In this document: piece after piece, positions 1 through 11,300 of the stretch
Layout of the letters: each line of letters begins with the position of its first letter
Position numbering within the stretch: position 1 is the first letter of the stretch
DNA from: Eremophila alpestris peregrina
Lineage: Eukaryota; Chordata; Aves; Passeriformes; Alaudidae
Assembly (NCBI GenBank): GCA_009792885.1
Contig: WMCF01000067.1
Location: forward strand, 3,897,461 to 3,961,460
DNA length: 64,000 nt
Direction: 5' to 3'
Program-made: the position numbers and the translations under genes
Notes under the pieces: generated by a model
Database searches by the model: none
The model's input: the letters and a program-made list of their open reading frames with translations, nothing else
What the model was told of the DNA's origin: nothing

Positions 1-1334
1 ACCTGGAAAACTGACCCACCTCTATGCTTTTTCACCCTCTTCCAAATGGAATCTGCTTGGGCTCCTTGCAGAAGGAAGCCAGTTCCTCAGGGCGCATCTT
101 GCTCTGTGATTCATTGGCAGGTTTATGTGCCAAGCATGATTCCATTGTGGGAATTCACTGACCTGGTGAATCAGGGAGTCACAGGGAGGCCCCTACAGAC
201 CAGGAGAGCTGGCAGCCCTGCCTCAGGTCATCTCCAGCTTTGTCTGGCCAAGTCTTTGGAGCCTCTGAGGACTGAGGTCCCCCATCTCCTAGTGAACTGT
301 CCCAAGCTGCACCATCCTATGGGAGGGGGAAGCTTTCCTAATACCTGATCTCAAGTCCAGAGTGGAGTAGGGGTCCTGGACAGTGAATCTGATTGCATGG
401 AATGAAGCAGATTAGCCGAGGGTCACCTGGGCTGGCTCCATGCCTGTTGTATACTGATGTCCCTGTTCATTTTGCAGGCAAGACCCCCTAAAGGTAAGCC
501 TGAGGCCACAGATTAGGGACATTGGGAATGCTCGACCACAAACACCCTTTCCTCCAGAGCCACCTCCAGGTAGATATGGGGCCATGGCTGCACCCCAGTG
601 GAGGTGGGCCAGTCCTGGCCCAGGTGGGCACTCCTGGGGTTAGGGTCTCCCCTTCCTGAAGAAGCACTGGCAGCAGCAGCAGCAGCAGTCCTTGGCTCCT
701 GGAGCACAAAGCCATCCCAGGGGCAGCTCCCAGCACTGACAGCTATAGCCGGAGCAGAGCTGCCCCAGAAACAGAGTGTGCTGGGGAGCAGCTGGTCCTG
801 CTTGGCACAAGAGGCTTAAGGCATTTTGCATTTCTCCACGTTCCAATGACCATGGGCCTTGATTTCCCTTGAAAAACAGGGATGCAATGGAATAAAGCTG
901 TTCTGGAAGCAGGAGGAGGCTCTGCTCTGTGTGTAGCCCTGGAGGGACTGTAAGGTTGTGGAGTGCTGCTCATGGCACCCTGCATGCTTGCAGCTGGGAT
1001 GGCTTCACGCGGGCCACCTGGATTCTCAGAAGCTCCCTGTGAAGCTCAGGCGGGGTTTAGGAGCCAAGCTGAAGGTTCCAGCCCTGGGCTGGTAGTTCCT
1101 AGGGGTGTACAGTGGCTCCTGCATCCTGGTTCCTGCCTCCTGCCAGAGCTGGTGCTCAACAAGGACAGGCACAGCCCTGGGTTGAGCTGGAACGTTTCAG
1201 AGGCGCTGACCCCTCACTCTCACTTTTCCTAGGCTATGCTGGCTGGTGCAAGGCAGGATCAGCTGGGCTGTGCCTGGGTGCTACTCTAGGGGCTCCACAA
1301 AGATCAGAAACAGTGTTTGTGGGTTTGAGCACTG
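1..1334. other. Downstream flank of the TMEM17-like gene, no gene seen
   Basis: Open frames here have no recognisable domains and no splice structure I can defend. The only local structure is a (CAG)6 run at 671-688. LZTR1, which follows AIFM3 in human, is not present up to the window edge. Confidence 0.5.
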
Positions 1335-1340
1335 TTTAAT
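1335..1340 (-). terminator. Candidate poly(A) signal of the TMEM17-like gene
   Basis: ATTAAA on the minus strand about 47 bases after the stop codon. It would give a very short 3' UTR. The hexamer is a common variant of AATAAA; its use is inferred. Confidence 0.4.
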
Positions 1341-1386
1341 GTTCCCTGCCAGGACCAGCTGTGTGGGGTAGAGGGGTCCTGCAGCA

Positions 1387-1668
1387 TCACCCCATCTCGG
1401 CTGCCTGTCCCCCTGTGCCTCCCTGCTCTAGCTGGCCCCTCCCACTGTCCTGGAACTGCCGCAGGTAGAACTGAGCTGCCAGCTGCTTGGTCATGGTCTT
1501 CAGTGCCAGGAAGGCAGCCACGATCTCGAGGAGGAGGAAGGCCAGGAACAAGCTGTGTATGGGCACCTCCAGTGGCAGGTGGATGACCTGACTGTCTGTC
1601 AGCAGGAAGAGCAGGAGAGGCAGCTGGATCAGGAAGGAGAGGAGCAGGAACCCAGCCAGCTCAGGCAC
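1387..1668 (-). CDS. TMEM17-like: TMEM17-like exon 4 (stop codon)
   Basis: Residues 113-205 and the TGA at 1387-1389. It carries transmembrane segments 3 and 4 and a hydrophilic Gln/Gly-rich tail. The acceptor is at 1669-1670. Confidence 0.92.
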   Translation of the reverse strand: MPELAGFLLLSFLIQLPLLLFLLTDSQVIHLPLEVPIHSLFLAFLLLEIVAAFLALKTMTKQLAAQFYLRQFQDSGRGQLEQGGTGGQAAEMG

Positions 1669-3070
1669 CTGTGGGATCAGAACCTGCTGAGCTAGGGCAA
1701 GAAAGGCAGTGGTGGGCTGGGGTGACCCTCTGTGGCCCTGGAGCTTCCTGCATCAGCCTCTGCTGGCCTTGACACCTGGGGACTGGGGATGTCCCTGTCA
1801 CATGGAGCTGTGGTCAGATGCTGTCAAACCCCCCAGTGCTGAACACGGGAGAGATACAACAGGATGGCAAGTGGGTCCCCTTAACTCCTTCTCTCCACGT
1901 CATTTCTGTACCCATGATTCTTTTCTGGGACAGCTCCAGGTAGAACTCGGTGGGAAGGACAGTGATGGGTACTTAGGTCCTAAGTGAGGGGACCTCCAGC
2001 TCCCCCAGCTGGGCTCATCCTCACTGAGTACACGGGGCTTTTTGGCCAGGACAGGCAGTGCTTACCTTCTCCTGGAGGTTCCCCAGGTAGCCCAGGTAGA
2101 GGCGGGAGCCCTCAGCCAGTGAGAGGATGAGGAAGGCTGTGACCAGCAGGAACTGGTAGTGCCAAGGCAGCAGGTGGTACTGTAATGGGGGCACAGCCTT
2201 GTCCGTGTCCAGCTGTCGATGCCCAGGTTCCCTTTCCCTGTGCACCATCCCCTGCTCTCCATACCCAACCCTCTGTGGCCTCCTCTTCATACCTAGATTT
2301 CCGTGCTCTGCCAGCTCTCACCATGCTGGTGCCCCGCTCTGCCTACTCTTCCCCCCATTTTAACCATACCTGCCTGGAAAGTTCATTATTTCCATCTCTA
2401 TCAGACAGAGATGAGCAATCTTTTCTCACGGGGGTCAGGGCATTTTGGGGATCCATTAATTCTGAAGAGGCTCCCCTGTCCCCTGCCCATTTTGTCCCCC
2501 ACCCAAGCCCAGGGAGACCTGGCAGGAGCAGCTCCCCCCATCTCTACGTGCCCCATGGGATGGTACCTTCAGGTGCAGCATAATTCCCTCAGCCAGGCAC
2601 CAGACCGGGAAGTAGTAGACATTGAAGTAGAGCATCACCTGGAGGGGCAGGCTGGACAGCACCTCGTGAGCTAGGCAGGACAGGCAGAGATGGACAGGCT
2701 GCTCACCAGCCCTGGGTTCCCCCTTCCCAGAGGGACCCCCACACACAGCTTGCAGAGGGGAGCAACAGACCCTGGCTCCCACACACATCTGATTGCAGCA
2801 GATGTTCTTAATTTTGCTCCCCTCCTTGGTGAGTGGGTTCAGGTGCTGCTGCCTCAGAGGCACCCAGGTGCTTTGGTGATGTGCTGAGCAGGGTCACGGT
2901 GCTGGACAGCCCCTGTTCCCAAGCCCCCTCCACAGAGCCCTTCTACCCATACCTGGCTGGTAGGTGTGGGCAGTGCCACTATCCCATGTCTTGTTGTTGA
3001 TGAAGAGGGAGCCACTGAAGGTCACCAAGCCCCGACGCAGGCTGGCGGGCAGCGGGGTGGGCACAGCCAT
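1387..3070 (-). CDS. TMEM17-like: TMEM17-like four-pass membrane protein, 4 exons, complete
   Basis: The four exons are 2953-3070, 2567-2670, 2066-2179 and 1387-1668. They join in frame to 205 codons plus TGA, and every intron is GT-AG. The product matches the TMEM17 family along its length, with a short variable N-terminus, then the conserved YFNVYYFPVW stretch (residues 54-63) and RLYLGYLGNLQEKVPELAGF (100-119). Four hydrophobic segments lie near residues 51-71, 83-103, 119-139 and 151-171. Known TMEM17 proteins are about 198 residues long and belong to the MKS/B9 complex of the ciliary transition zone, which limits membrane-protein diffusion into cilia. Human TMEM17 is not next to AIFM3, so this linked copy is probably a paralogue (17B-like). 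The family call is firm; orthology is inferred. A ciliary job is supported by the X-box-like site upstream. No breaks are seen. Confidence 0.9.
2066..2179 (-). CDS. TMEM17-like: TMEM17-like exon 3
   Basis: Residues 75-112, covering transmembrane segment 2 and the conserved RLYLGYLGNLQEK. The exon is flanked by AG at 2180-2181 and GTAAG at 2065, and is phase 0 at both ends. Confidence 0.92.
2567..2670 (-). CDS. TMEM17-like: TMEM17-like exon 2
   Basis: Residues 40-74, including transmembrane segment 1 and the hallmark LYFNVYYFPVW. The acceptor AG is at 2671-2672 and the donor GTACC at 2566. Confidence 0.9.
2953..3070 (-). CDS. TMEM17-like: TMEM17-like exon 1 (start codon)
   Basis: The ATG is at 3070 and the donor GT at 2951-2952. 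It encodes residues 1-39 plus the first base of codon 40. This is the variable cytoplasmic N-terminus. The first ATG was chosen because it leads directly into the conserved exon 2 in the correct phase. Confidence 0.82.
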
Positions 3071-3128
3071 GGACAGCAGCTGAGCCCTGCTCAGCCCAGC
3101 CCGGCTCAGCCAGGATTACCCATGAGGG

Positions 3129-3191
3129 AACCAATGAGATGACAGGCTAGGCTAATGCGCAGGGCCACGTGGCCATTGGTTCCCTGGGAAC
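3129..3191. promoter_or_regulatory. Promoter elements of the TMEM17-like gene: CCAAT boxes, E-box, X-box-like palindrome
   Basis: Within 60-125 bases upstream of the ATG lie a CCAAT box (3131-3135), a 12-bp palindrome containing CACGTG (3163-3174), an inverted CCAAT (ATTGG, 3175-3179) and the 13-bp perfect palindrome GTTCCCTGGGAAC (3179-3191). The last fits the half-site pattern of RFX X-boxes, which drive ciliary genes. Function is inferred from position and motif only. Confidence 0.5.
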
Positions 3192-3617
3192 AGGGCTGCT
3201 GAGCTGGAAGGGGGATCTGGGGAAGGAGAATTCCCACCTTGAAACATGAAGCTCATGCAGGAATCACAAGGTGGAGTTGCAAAGAAATCGTAAGTCACAT
3301 CCCTGCAGCATCTTTAGGGGGTCACAGCAGGTTGTACCTGTCACTGTGACTTGCAGCAGCTGCACCCTCTCCCAACTGGGCTTTATCAACACAATTATTG
3401 CTCAAAGACCCGGGACAGATGAGGATGCTTCATGAGAGGATGGTGCTCTTCATCTAAAATGCTTCTTCAAGGCGTCCAGGTTCATGGAGCATTTACCCAT
3501 CATCGTAAGTTCCCCAAGCCCCATCCAGGCTCAGGGTTGCTGGGGAGGGCAGGGGCGGTGTTAGGGGGTGATTGAGCCAGAGGGGAATGGCAGGGAAATG
3601 TTCTTCAGGAACTTCAA

Positions 3618-4800
3618 GTTTAAAATCACAGAATTAGTAAGGTGGGAAAAGCCCTCTAAGATCATCAGGTCTTGGTTGCAATGCAAGATGTAACCAAAAG
3701 TACGTATTCTATTTGCCATCTGTTGAAACTGGTTGGGGAGGTGTTTTTTTTCCTTTATCTCTTTTAACTCTGGGAGGGAGGGTGTCTTCTGTTAATGGGC
3801 CAGCTGTTAAACCCAGGTGGGGCAATGTTCTTTATCTCTTCCACACCTATCCTCCCTTCAGGGGGATATCTGCTGTTAATGGACCATTAAGGCTCACTGC
3901 AGGACTGATAAAATTGCATCATCCCATTGGGAAATGCTCCACCCAGTGGGAGGAGCCAAGCATTCTTACCTGGATAAAACCTGAGAGTCAAAACACCAGC
4001 ACAGCCTGTTTGCTCTGGATTCCCAGAAGAAGACCAGACCCATCTCATCACCACTGGACCTTCAGAAGGAAACTACACCCTTCTGGAGGATCATCTCTGC
4101 TCCAACAGAACCACATTTATCACTCCAGGAGGACTTGATTGGACTGGTACCAACAGCATGTCAGGTCGTATTCTGACTCTGTCAGTGTTTCCTATTCGTT
4201 TTGCTTTTGTACTACTACATTTTTATTTTTAATATCCCTAGTAAAGAACTGTTACTCCTATTCCCATATCTTTGCCTGAAGGCCCCTTAATTTCATATGT
4301 ATAATTATTCAGAGGGAGGGGGTTTACATTCTCTATTACAAGGGAGGCTCTTGCTTTTCCCTGGCAGACACCTGTCTTTCCAAACCAACACAAGGTCAAA
4401 TCATTAGCCCGGAACTGTCAGGGGCACCAATAAACCATGTCCCTGAGCGCTACATCTGCACATTTTCTGAACACTTCCAGGGATAGGGATTCAACCACTG
4501 CCCTTGGAAGCCTGTATCAGAGCTGGACAAACCTTTCCATGAAGAAATATTCCCTAATACCCAGCCTGATCCTCTCCTGGCACAGTGTGAGGCCATTCCC
4601 TCTCATCCTGTCCCTGTTCCCTGGGAGCAGAGCCCAACTCTCCCAGCTGTCCCCTCCTGTCAGGGAGTTGTGCAGAGCCAGAAGGTCCCCTTTGAGCCTC
4701 CTTTTCTCCAGGCTGAGCCCCTTTCCCAACTCCCTCAGCCTCTCCTGGGGCTCCAGCCCCTTCCCCAGCACTGTTGCCTTCTCTGGACACGCTCTGTAAG
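3618..4800 (-). mobile_element. CR1 LINE 3' fragment, interrupted by an LTR
   Basis: Reverse-oriented CR1. The 3' end begins at about 3618 (AATCACAGAATTAGTAAGG-like) and resumes after the LTR at 4393 with the usual text about the decaying 3' reading frame, ending near the 'CTTCTCTGGACACGCTC' motif at about 4796. The two halves join at the 5-bp duplication AGGTC. Identification is by resemblance to the avian CR1 consensus. Confidence 0.8.
3672..4392 (+). mobile_element. Solo LTR (endogenous retrovirus) nested in CR1
   Basis: A segment of about 721 bp flanked by AGGTC at 3667-3671 and 4393-4397, breaking a CR1. The 3' part has TAGTAAAGAACTGTTACTCC, a GGGAGGGGG block and the terminus CAAACCAACACA, shared with the LTRs at 36 kb and 38 kb. 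The exact 5' edge is uncertain by one base (TTGG or TGG). No internal retroviral genes are attached, so it is a solo LTR. Confidence 0.75.
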
Positions 4801-5091
4801 TGTCAGTCAGTTCTACCCAACAAATCTGGTCTCACCTCATGATCTTCAGCCTCCAACACATTCCATAAGGTGCATCAGAGAAGCTGCCCCAAATAGTGGG
4901 AGCAAGTGCTATAAATGGGGCCCTTAAGGGCCAGGAACTGTCAAGGAACACAAGAAACCAAAGAAAGAGAAGATTATTTTCCTGGATAAAGCTAAAATGA
5001 AATTGCAGAGCTCACTGCCATATGCTGCCAAAACCAAACTATCTGGGGCTGAAAGCATGGTTAGATCAACACTTGACTGCCTGAAATTGTA
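4801..5091. other. Intergenic sequence between two CR1 copies, nothing recognised
   Basis: About 290 bp of unique-looking sequence with no coding signal. Confidence 0.4.
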
Positions 5092-5640
5092 GGGTCACTG
5101 AATGGTTTGGGTTGGAAGAGACCTCAAAGCTCATCTCATGCCACCCCCTGCCATGGGCAGGGACACCTTCCACTGTCCCAGGCTGCTTCAAGCCCCGTCC
5201 ATCCTGGCCTTGGATGATCCAGGGACTTCCAGGGATCCAGAGGCAGCCACAGCTTCTCTGGACACCCTGTGGCAGGGCCTCACCACCTTCACAGGAAACA
5301 ATTCCTTTCTGATATCCCAGTCTGCCCCAATCCCCTGTCCCTCCATCCCTTGTCCCAAGTCCCTCTCGAGCTCTTCTAGAGCCCCTTTAAGCCCTGGAAG
5401 GGTCTTTAAAGTCTCTCCAAAGCCTTCTTCAGGTGAACACACCCAGCTCTCACAGCCTGGCTCCAGAGCAGAGGGGCTCCAGCCCTTGGAGCATCTCTGT
5501 GGCCTCCTCTGGACTTGCTCCAGCAGCATGTCCTTCCTGTGCAGGGACCATAGAGCTGGACGCAGTTCTCCAGGCAGGGTCTCACCTGCATGGGGCAGAG
5601 GCAAAGCCCCAGCTGTTCCCCAAATCCTGCCGGCACACAG
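5092..5640 (-). mobile_element. CR1 LINE fragment
   Basis: Reverse-oriented CR1 3' region of about 550 bp. It starts with the typical 'CACTGAATGGTTTGGGTTGG' end and runs through 'GGACGCAGTTCTCCAGGCAG'. It explains the long open frames on both strands here, which are not genes. Confidence 0.85.
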
Positions 5641-7029
5641 GTGAGATATGGGCAGGGTGACAAGCATGGTCCAGAACCTGAGGAGCAGGAGCTGGTGGAG
5701 GGCTCAGGATCTGGGGGCATCAAGTTTGCATGGGCAGGCAAGGTGAGCAACCAAGATACCTGGGCAGTCTGGTGAAGGTAACTGAGATGGGACAATGCAG
5801 CTGGGGTCCCTGCATGTGCCCCAGCTGGGTCCTCATTCCTCATGGGAACAGGCAGTTTCGTAAGAAGAGATATTCCCTAATATTGCAAGATGTGCCTGGA
5901 AAGATGGCAGAGAACACAACCCAGCCTTGCCCAGTTCCAGGACAGACTCGCCACTGGGAAGCATTTGCCAACAGAATAAGGGATCCCAGGTTCAACACCA
6001 CCCCACATCTGTGCAGAGGAGCAATACCCATCTGAGCCAGCAGCCCTGCCATAACCTGGCACATGTCCCAAGGAAAGGTACAGTGGTGACTAGGATTTCT
6101 TGTATCACGGGTGATATTACCAGCCCTGGTTGAAACAACTCCTCTGTAAAAAGCAGGGAATGGGACTTGTTACCCTCACTGCAGCTGTAGACTGGGGCAG
6201 AAGGTCTTTCCTCAGCCCCTGAATGCTCTTCAGCCCTGTGAACATGGGGGTGATGCCCACTTTATGCAGCTCACACCCAATACTGGATGAGGTCCCATCA
6301 GAGGCACAGGAGGTCAAAAGCATCTTCCCGAAAAACAAAGCACTCAGCCAGTGTGTCCCCAGTGTAGCCAAGTTGTGCCGAGGGAGCTCCCAGTCTCACC
6401 CAGCATGGAGAATATGACCGAGAGCTTGGGGAAAACAGACAGCTCCAGGGAATGCCACCCTGTGGTACCCCAGAATCCCCTGGCATTCCAGCTGGGTCCC
6501 CTGGGGAGCTGCCAAAGATGAGTCCAACTATCCCACCAGGAGGACACAAAGCCAGATCTTTGTGGGTAGTGGACAGAGCTGAGGCAGCACCTGGGCAGCT
6601 GCCTCCACCTGTGCAGTGCCCACAGCCCTAGACCACTCTGAAAGAGCCCTGCCTGGGGCACTGGGAGTGGAGCAGCCCCAGCCACCCCTGCCCTCAGAGG
6701 AGGACCTGACATTTGTCTTTTGGAACCCAAGTTCCCATCACTTTGTGGATCCAGCAGACATGCAATGGTCCCTGATCATCACTGTGTGCTGGAGTGTGTA
6801 CATCCTGCTACCGTCCTTCCTGGTCATTCCATCTGGGAAAAGCTTTGCAGTGAAACCAGGAGAGACCAACCAGAGATGTGATAGACACTGGTGCATTTCT
6901 ACCCAGCTGAGATCTGAAAGACTGGAAATACAGGTGAGCTGGACATAGGTGTGAAATCTCCAGAGAAGAGGAGCTTGAACAACCTGGCCATGCAGAGGTG
7001 ACCCAAGGTCTTGGAAGGAATCAGAAATT
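5641..7029. other. Intergenic sequence, no gene seen
   Basis: Several open frames of 60-130 codons occur on both strands, but none shows a known domain, and they overlap each other antisense. I find no RNA gene or clear repeat. This is the gap between the AIFM3 3' end and the TMEM17-like promoter. Confidence 0.4.
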
Positions 7030-7034
7030 ACCCA

Positions 7035-8299
7035 GACCCCAAGAACAGTATTGCTTTAATTCATAGGGGGTGAATCAAATTAAAAATATAAATCCTCTTG
7101 TTTGGGACTCAGGGTAAAACATTGACTGTTGGGGAAGGAGTCACCCCCAGAACAAAGCACTGGAGTCTCTCCAAGGGGGAAACCCTCAACCCCCACTCCA
7201 CTGGGCTGATGGACACCAGCCTTTGGCTGGCCAGATCAACTCCTGGCTGGAGACATGGCTCTTCTTCCGCATGGGGTAGGAAACAGGACAGCAGAGCACT
7301 GGCATGGTGGGCTGGGAAATGCGGCCTTGTAACTACACTGGACAAGTGCAAGAGAATGGACAGCCAGAAATGCTCCCCCAGCCTATTTTCCTCAAATAAC
7401 ACCTCAGCAACAGCACTGATCCCATGACAGCATTAAGGAGAGATATCCCAAGGCTGGCTAGAAGGGTGGCCACCCAGCCCAGGGCTGCAGCTGAGCCATC
7501 ACAGCTCTCAGGTACACTGCTACGCACCCCAGGAACAGGCCAAGAGCTGCTAGTGCCCCAGCCCAAACCGAGCCCTGGGAGACAGGGAACACACCTCAGC
7601 CTCTTGGCTGCTCCAGGACAGGAGATGCTGGGATGGGGACCAATGAGCTCCAGAGCATAAACAGATACCCACCTCTTCTGGTGGGGCCACACAGGACCAG
7701 CCTGGACGACACAAGTACCAGCTGCACAGAGATCACCCAGTGTAACCCCATCTCCTAGCCTGCCCAGATGGCTCCTGGGGTGCTCGCCCATGTGAGGGAG
7801 AGCTGTGGCAAATGCTGCAGCCATGCAGGAAGGGAACAGATGTAAGGCTCCACAGGGATGCACATTGGAGCTCTGCTGTGAGCAAAGAGAATTTGGAAAG
7901 CAGCATCATGCATGAAAGCACAGGAGCAACCAAAGGCACTCGTGCTGCTTATGGGGATAAGGAACACGCATTGGGCAGACCCATCTGGGGACCCTCAGCC
8001 CAATGGCAGGATCCAGAGCCATATGGTGCCCATGCCCACTGCTAGTGCAAAACCCTATGCTCTCTGTGGGCTGCTTTTCCAGCATTCCACAGCAATTGCA
8101 ACAGCAGAGCCCCTGCTCAGCAGGCACAGGGGCAGAGGAGCTGTGTGAGATCCTCCTGGGAAGGTCAGTGCACAATGCCAGGTTCATCCAGGTCTCAAAG
8201 GGAAATGGCTGAGCCATAGGATTCCCACCAGGTTGTTGAGCTGCTGTCTCATCTCCCCATGGTGAGTGCAGTATCAGGAGGGCTCAGCCATCAATGCCG
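7035..8299 (-). other. AIFM3: Probable AIFM3 3' untranslated region
   Basis: The stretch from the TAA at 8300 to just past the ATTAAA at 7055. No competing gene or repeat is visible in it. The 3' end is inferred from the signal alone. Confidence 0.35.
7055..7060 (-). terminator. Candidate poly(A) signal of AIFM3
   Basis: ATTAAA on the minus strand about 1.24 kb after the AIFM3 stop. I saw no AATAAA between it and the stop codon. Use is inferred. Confidence 0.35.
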
Positions 8300-8339
8300 T
8301 TAGGAGCCTTTCCCTGTTAGCCAGGACATGTCTCCAGTT
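8300..8339 (-). CDS. AIFM3: AIFM3 coding exon 20 (stop codon)
   Basis: Residues 594-605, TGDMSWLTGKGS, and TAA. It is identical in form to the conserved C-terminus of the family. Confidence 0.96.
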
Positions 8340-11300
8340 CTAAAAGAGAGAAAAACCACAGCGCTGTGAGGGGTTTCTCAATGTGTGCAGGCAAATGCTC
8401 TTGGTGTGCCTCGGTGCTAGTCCGGTGCTTGGTGTCCATCCCAGCACCCTGCTCTCTCCTCTGCCCTCACTCACCTGTCACTAAACTGTCCAACAAGTCA
8501 TCTACAGATCCTCAATTCTATGTAAAACTGAGCTCAAACATTTTATTTATTTATACTCAAAAGCAGCCCTCCAGCTGAAAATCCATGGAAAGCCACCAAA
8601 CCCTCAACCAAGCAAGGTCCCAGCCAACAGGATCTGTGCCTGATGTGGCTCCTGGCAGCCCCAGCCAAACCACCCAGCATTATCCCCCATGTGAGGGAGA
8701 TGCAAAAGGACACCCACTCTGTAACCAGTGTCCCCACAGGGGAATTAAGGACATGGCCCAGTCAGGGGACCAGCTGTCTCTCCTGCCAGCCCCTCACATC
8801 CAACCCACTCAGGACCCCAAACCAAACGTACTTGCCATGATGGACAAACAGCCTGAAGTTATGAAAGCAGCAGGAGACAAAGAGAGAAAAGACATTCAGG
8901 TTTAATCTGGCTTCCTCCAGGCCCCACCACAGGGACAGCAACTCCTCCCCGCCTCCAGGATGCCAACAAAATACCATCTCCTTCCCAGCCACAAAGTGGG
9001 ACACCAGCAACCATTTCCCAATGTACTGGGGTAAAGGCACAAGAAATTCTTCCCTTGGAGGGTGGTGAGACCATGGCACAGGCTGCCCAGAGAATCTCTG
9101 GCTGCCCCATCCCTGGAAGTGTCCAAGACCAGGTTGGATGGGGCTTGGAGCAACCTGGGATAGTGCAGGGGAAGGGGACAGGGGCTGGGACTGGATGGGC
9201 TTTAAGGTCCCTTCCAACCCAAAAAATTCTGTCATTTTATGAACCCTATCTCAATTTGGGGCAGGGGGGTCCACCACATCTCCCCATCCCAGGGGTGCCC
9301 AGGGAGTTTGAGCTAGCTCAGAGCTGCCTGGGCATTGGGAGTACTCCTCTCTGAGCCTTTGAAAACATCTGGTTTTATTCCAGATGTGGAAATACCCCTG
9401 GGACAGGGACCCACATTCCCTCAGCAGCTGATTCCCACTCTAGGGGCCTCTTCCTAGCTGTTATCACCTCCCTAGCATTTGCCTTCCAGTACCCACCCTG
9501 AGCATGAAAGAGTTATGCTCTTTCCTCTGCTTGGTCTTGAGAACAAAGTGAAGGAGAAAAATGCCCTTTGCCTGTGAGCTCTGCTCCAAGGAACCAGAGG
9601 CTGAGACACCACGGGCCGGCATCCTGGTACCACCAACTCTCTGGGCTTGGGTTGTGCATAGAGGGTTATGCATTCGCTACACACCCAGTCCCTCTCTGCA
9701 GGTCTCCTTGAATAGGGAACTGGATGCCCAGGTGCACCCCAGCATCAGGCATTGCTTCCTTGATGATGTGCAAGTACCTGAAGGCCTCCATCCCATCCTG
9801 TCTGTGCAAGGATCTGGGTCCTGGTGCTTTAGACAAACCTCGTGTGTGAGGGGGATGGCAGACCTGGAGGCAGCTGGGAGGCAGCATAGGGGGCATGGAG
9901 AAGCAGAACAAGAAGGGATATGCAAGGAGGGTATGTAGAGGGATCAGTGGGAAAGGCTCAGCTCTGCCCAGCACCCCATGGCTGTGCTTAGCTCTGCCCT
10001 GGCACTGCCACTTCCCACTGCCTATCTACTTACTCCACATCACGCTTCCGGATGGTCCTGCCAGCAGCCAGGACCTCAGCCACCTTGGAGACGATTGGGT
10101 CGTAGTTTATGCTGGCCACAGCCACCACCTCATCACTCCTAGGGCCAGGCAGAGTAGAGCAGTTAGAGCAGCCTGGATGGCCACAGCTCCACCACTCAAA
10201 ACCCACCATGATGGAGAGAAGAGGAGGCAAAGAGGATCACCCACTCCAGAGCCAGGCCTGATCCCAAGGTATGAGCACCACAGGGACTGCGCTATGGCTG
10301 GAACAAGGATCAGGAGAGGATACAGAGTGGCAGAGCAGGCCCCACTGGTCCCACCAATGTTCACGATGACGTGGTGAGCATCACTAGGGTGCCTGGGTGA
10401 TGGAGACAGCTCTGGCACCCTGGCATCTGTGGGAAAACACCACCAAAGGTAGATCTGATGGTGGATAAAAACTTAGACACCGCAAAGGATGCTCAGCTGT
10501 GATCCCTGCACTGCTGCCCTGTGCTGAGGGAGCGGAGAGGCCAGTTGGTCAGGATTTCCCTGTGGAACATTCAGCTGGGATGCCCCACATCCTCTTCCTG
10601 ATCCCCACCTCCAAGCAGACAGAGTGCCTGCTCTGAGCTACTCCATGGGCACTGGGACAGCTGGGGTATCCAACCCCTGGGTCCCACAGCCCCAGCAAGG
10701 AAGTCCCCATGTATGTGGGATGTCCAGGCTGGCTGACTGCTCCCCTCACAGGATCCCAATGCAGCCTCAAAGGCTGAGAGGAAAACAAATGAAGCAGAAG
10801 GAAGAGGATGTAAAACTGCTGGAGGAGCTTCGGCTAAAGGTCACAGGCAAACGAGAAATGGGCTTCTCATCTGGGGTCTGCCAAGGTCGACCCAAACAAA
10901 ACCTTCAAAGCCTGACTCATGAAGAGATAATTGCATGCACAATGTGAAATCAGGGAAGATGTGTGGGTAAGATTTTAAACTCTGGTGATATTGTTTAATA
11001 AACTGAAGAGTAGAAACACCCACTAAACCAAGATCTGCTCTTAAATACACTGCCAAAGAGCTCTGGGATCAACAGAGCAAAGAGCAGCTGGGGTGGGAAG
11101 GGATGCGTGCCTAATTCCCAGGACAAAGAGAGCAAAAGCCGTATTTCAGAGGACACTTCAGCCATGTGCAACCATGGGAGTTAAAGCCATCTCTCACATA
11201 GGTCTACAAACCCATGGGGCAGCTCCATCACAGACGTTTTCAAAAAAACTCCCATTCTTAAATAAGCTCATGGCAAATAAAGGAGAGCAGTTTCCTGAGC

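Noticed and set aside
5102..5843. Long frames of 145-180 codons on both strands
   Set aside because: They lie in a reverse-oriented CR1 fragment and are not CR1 protein-coding parts.
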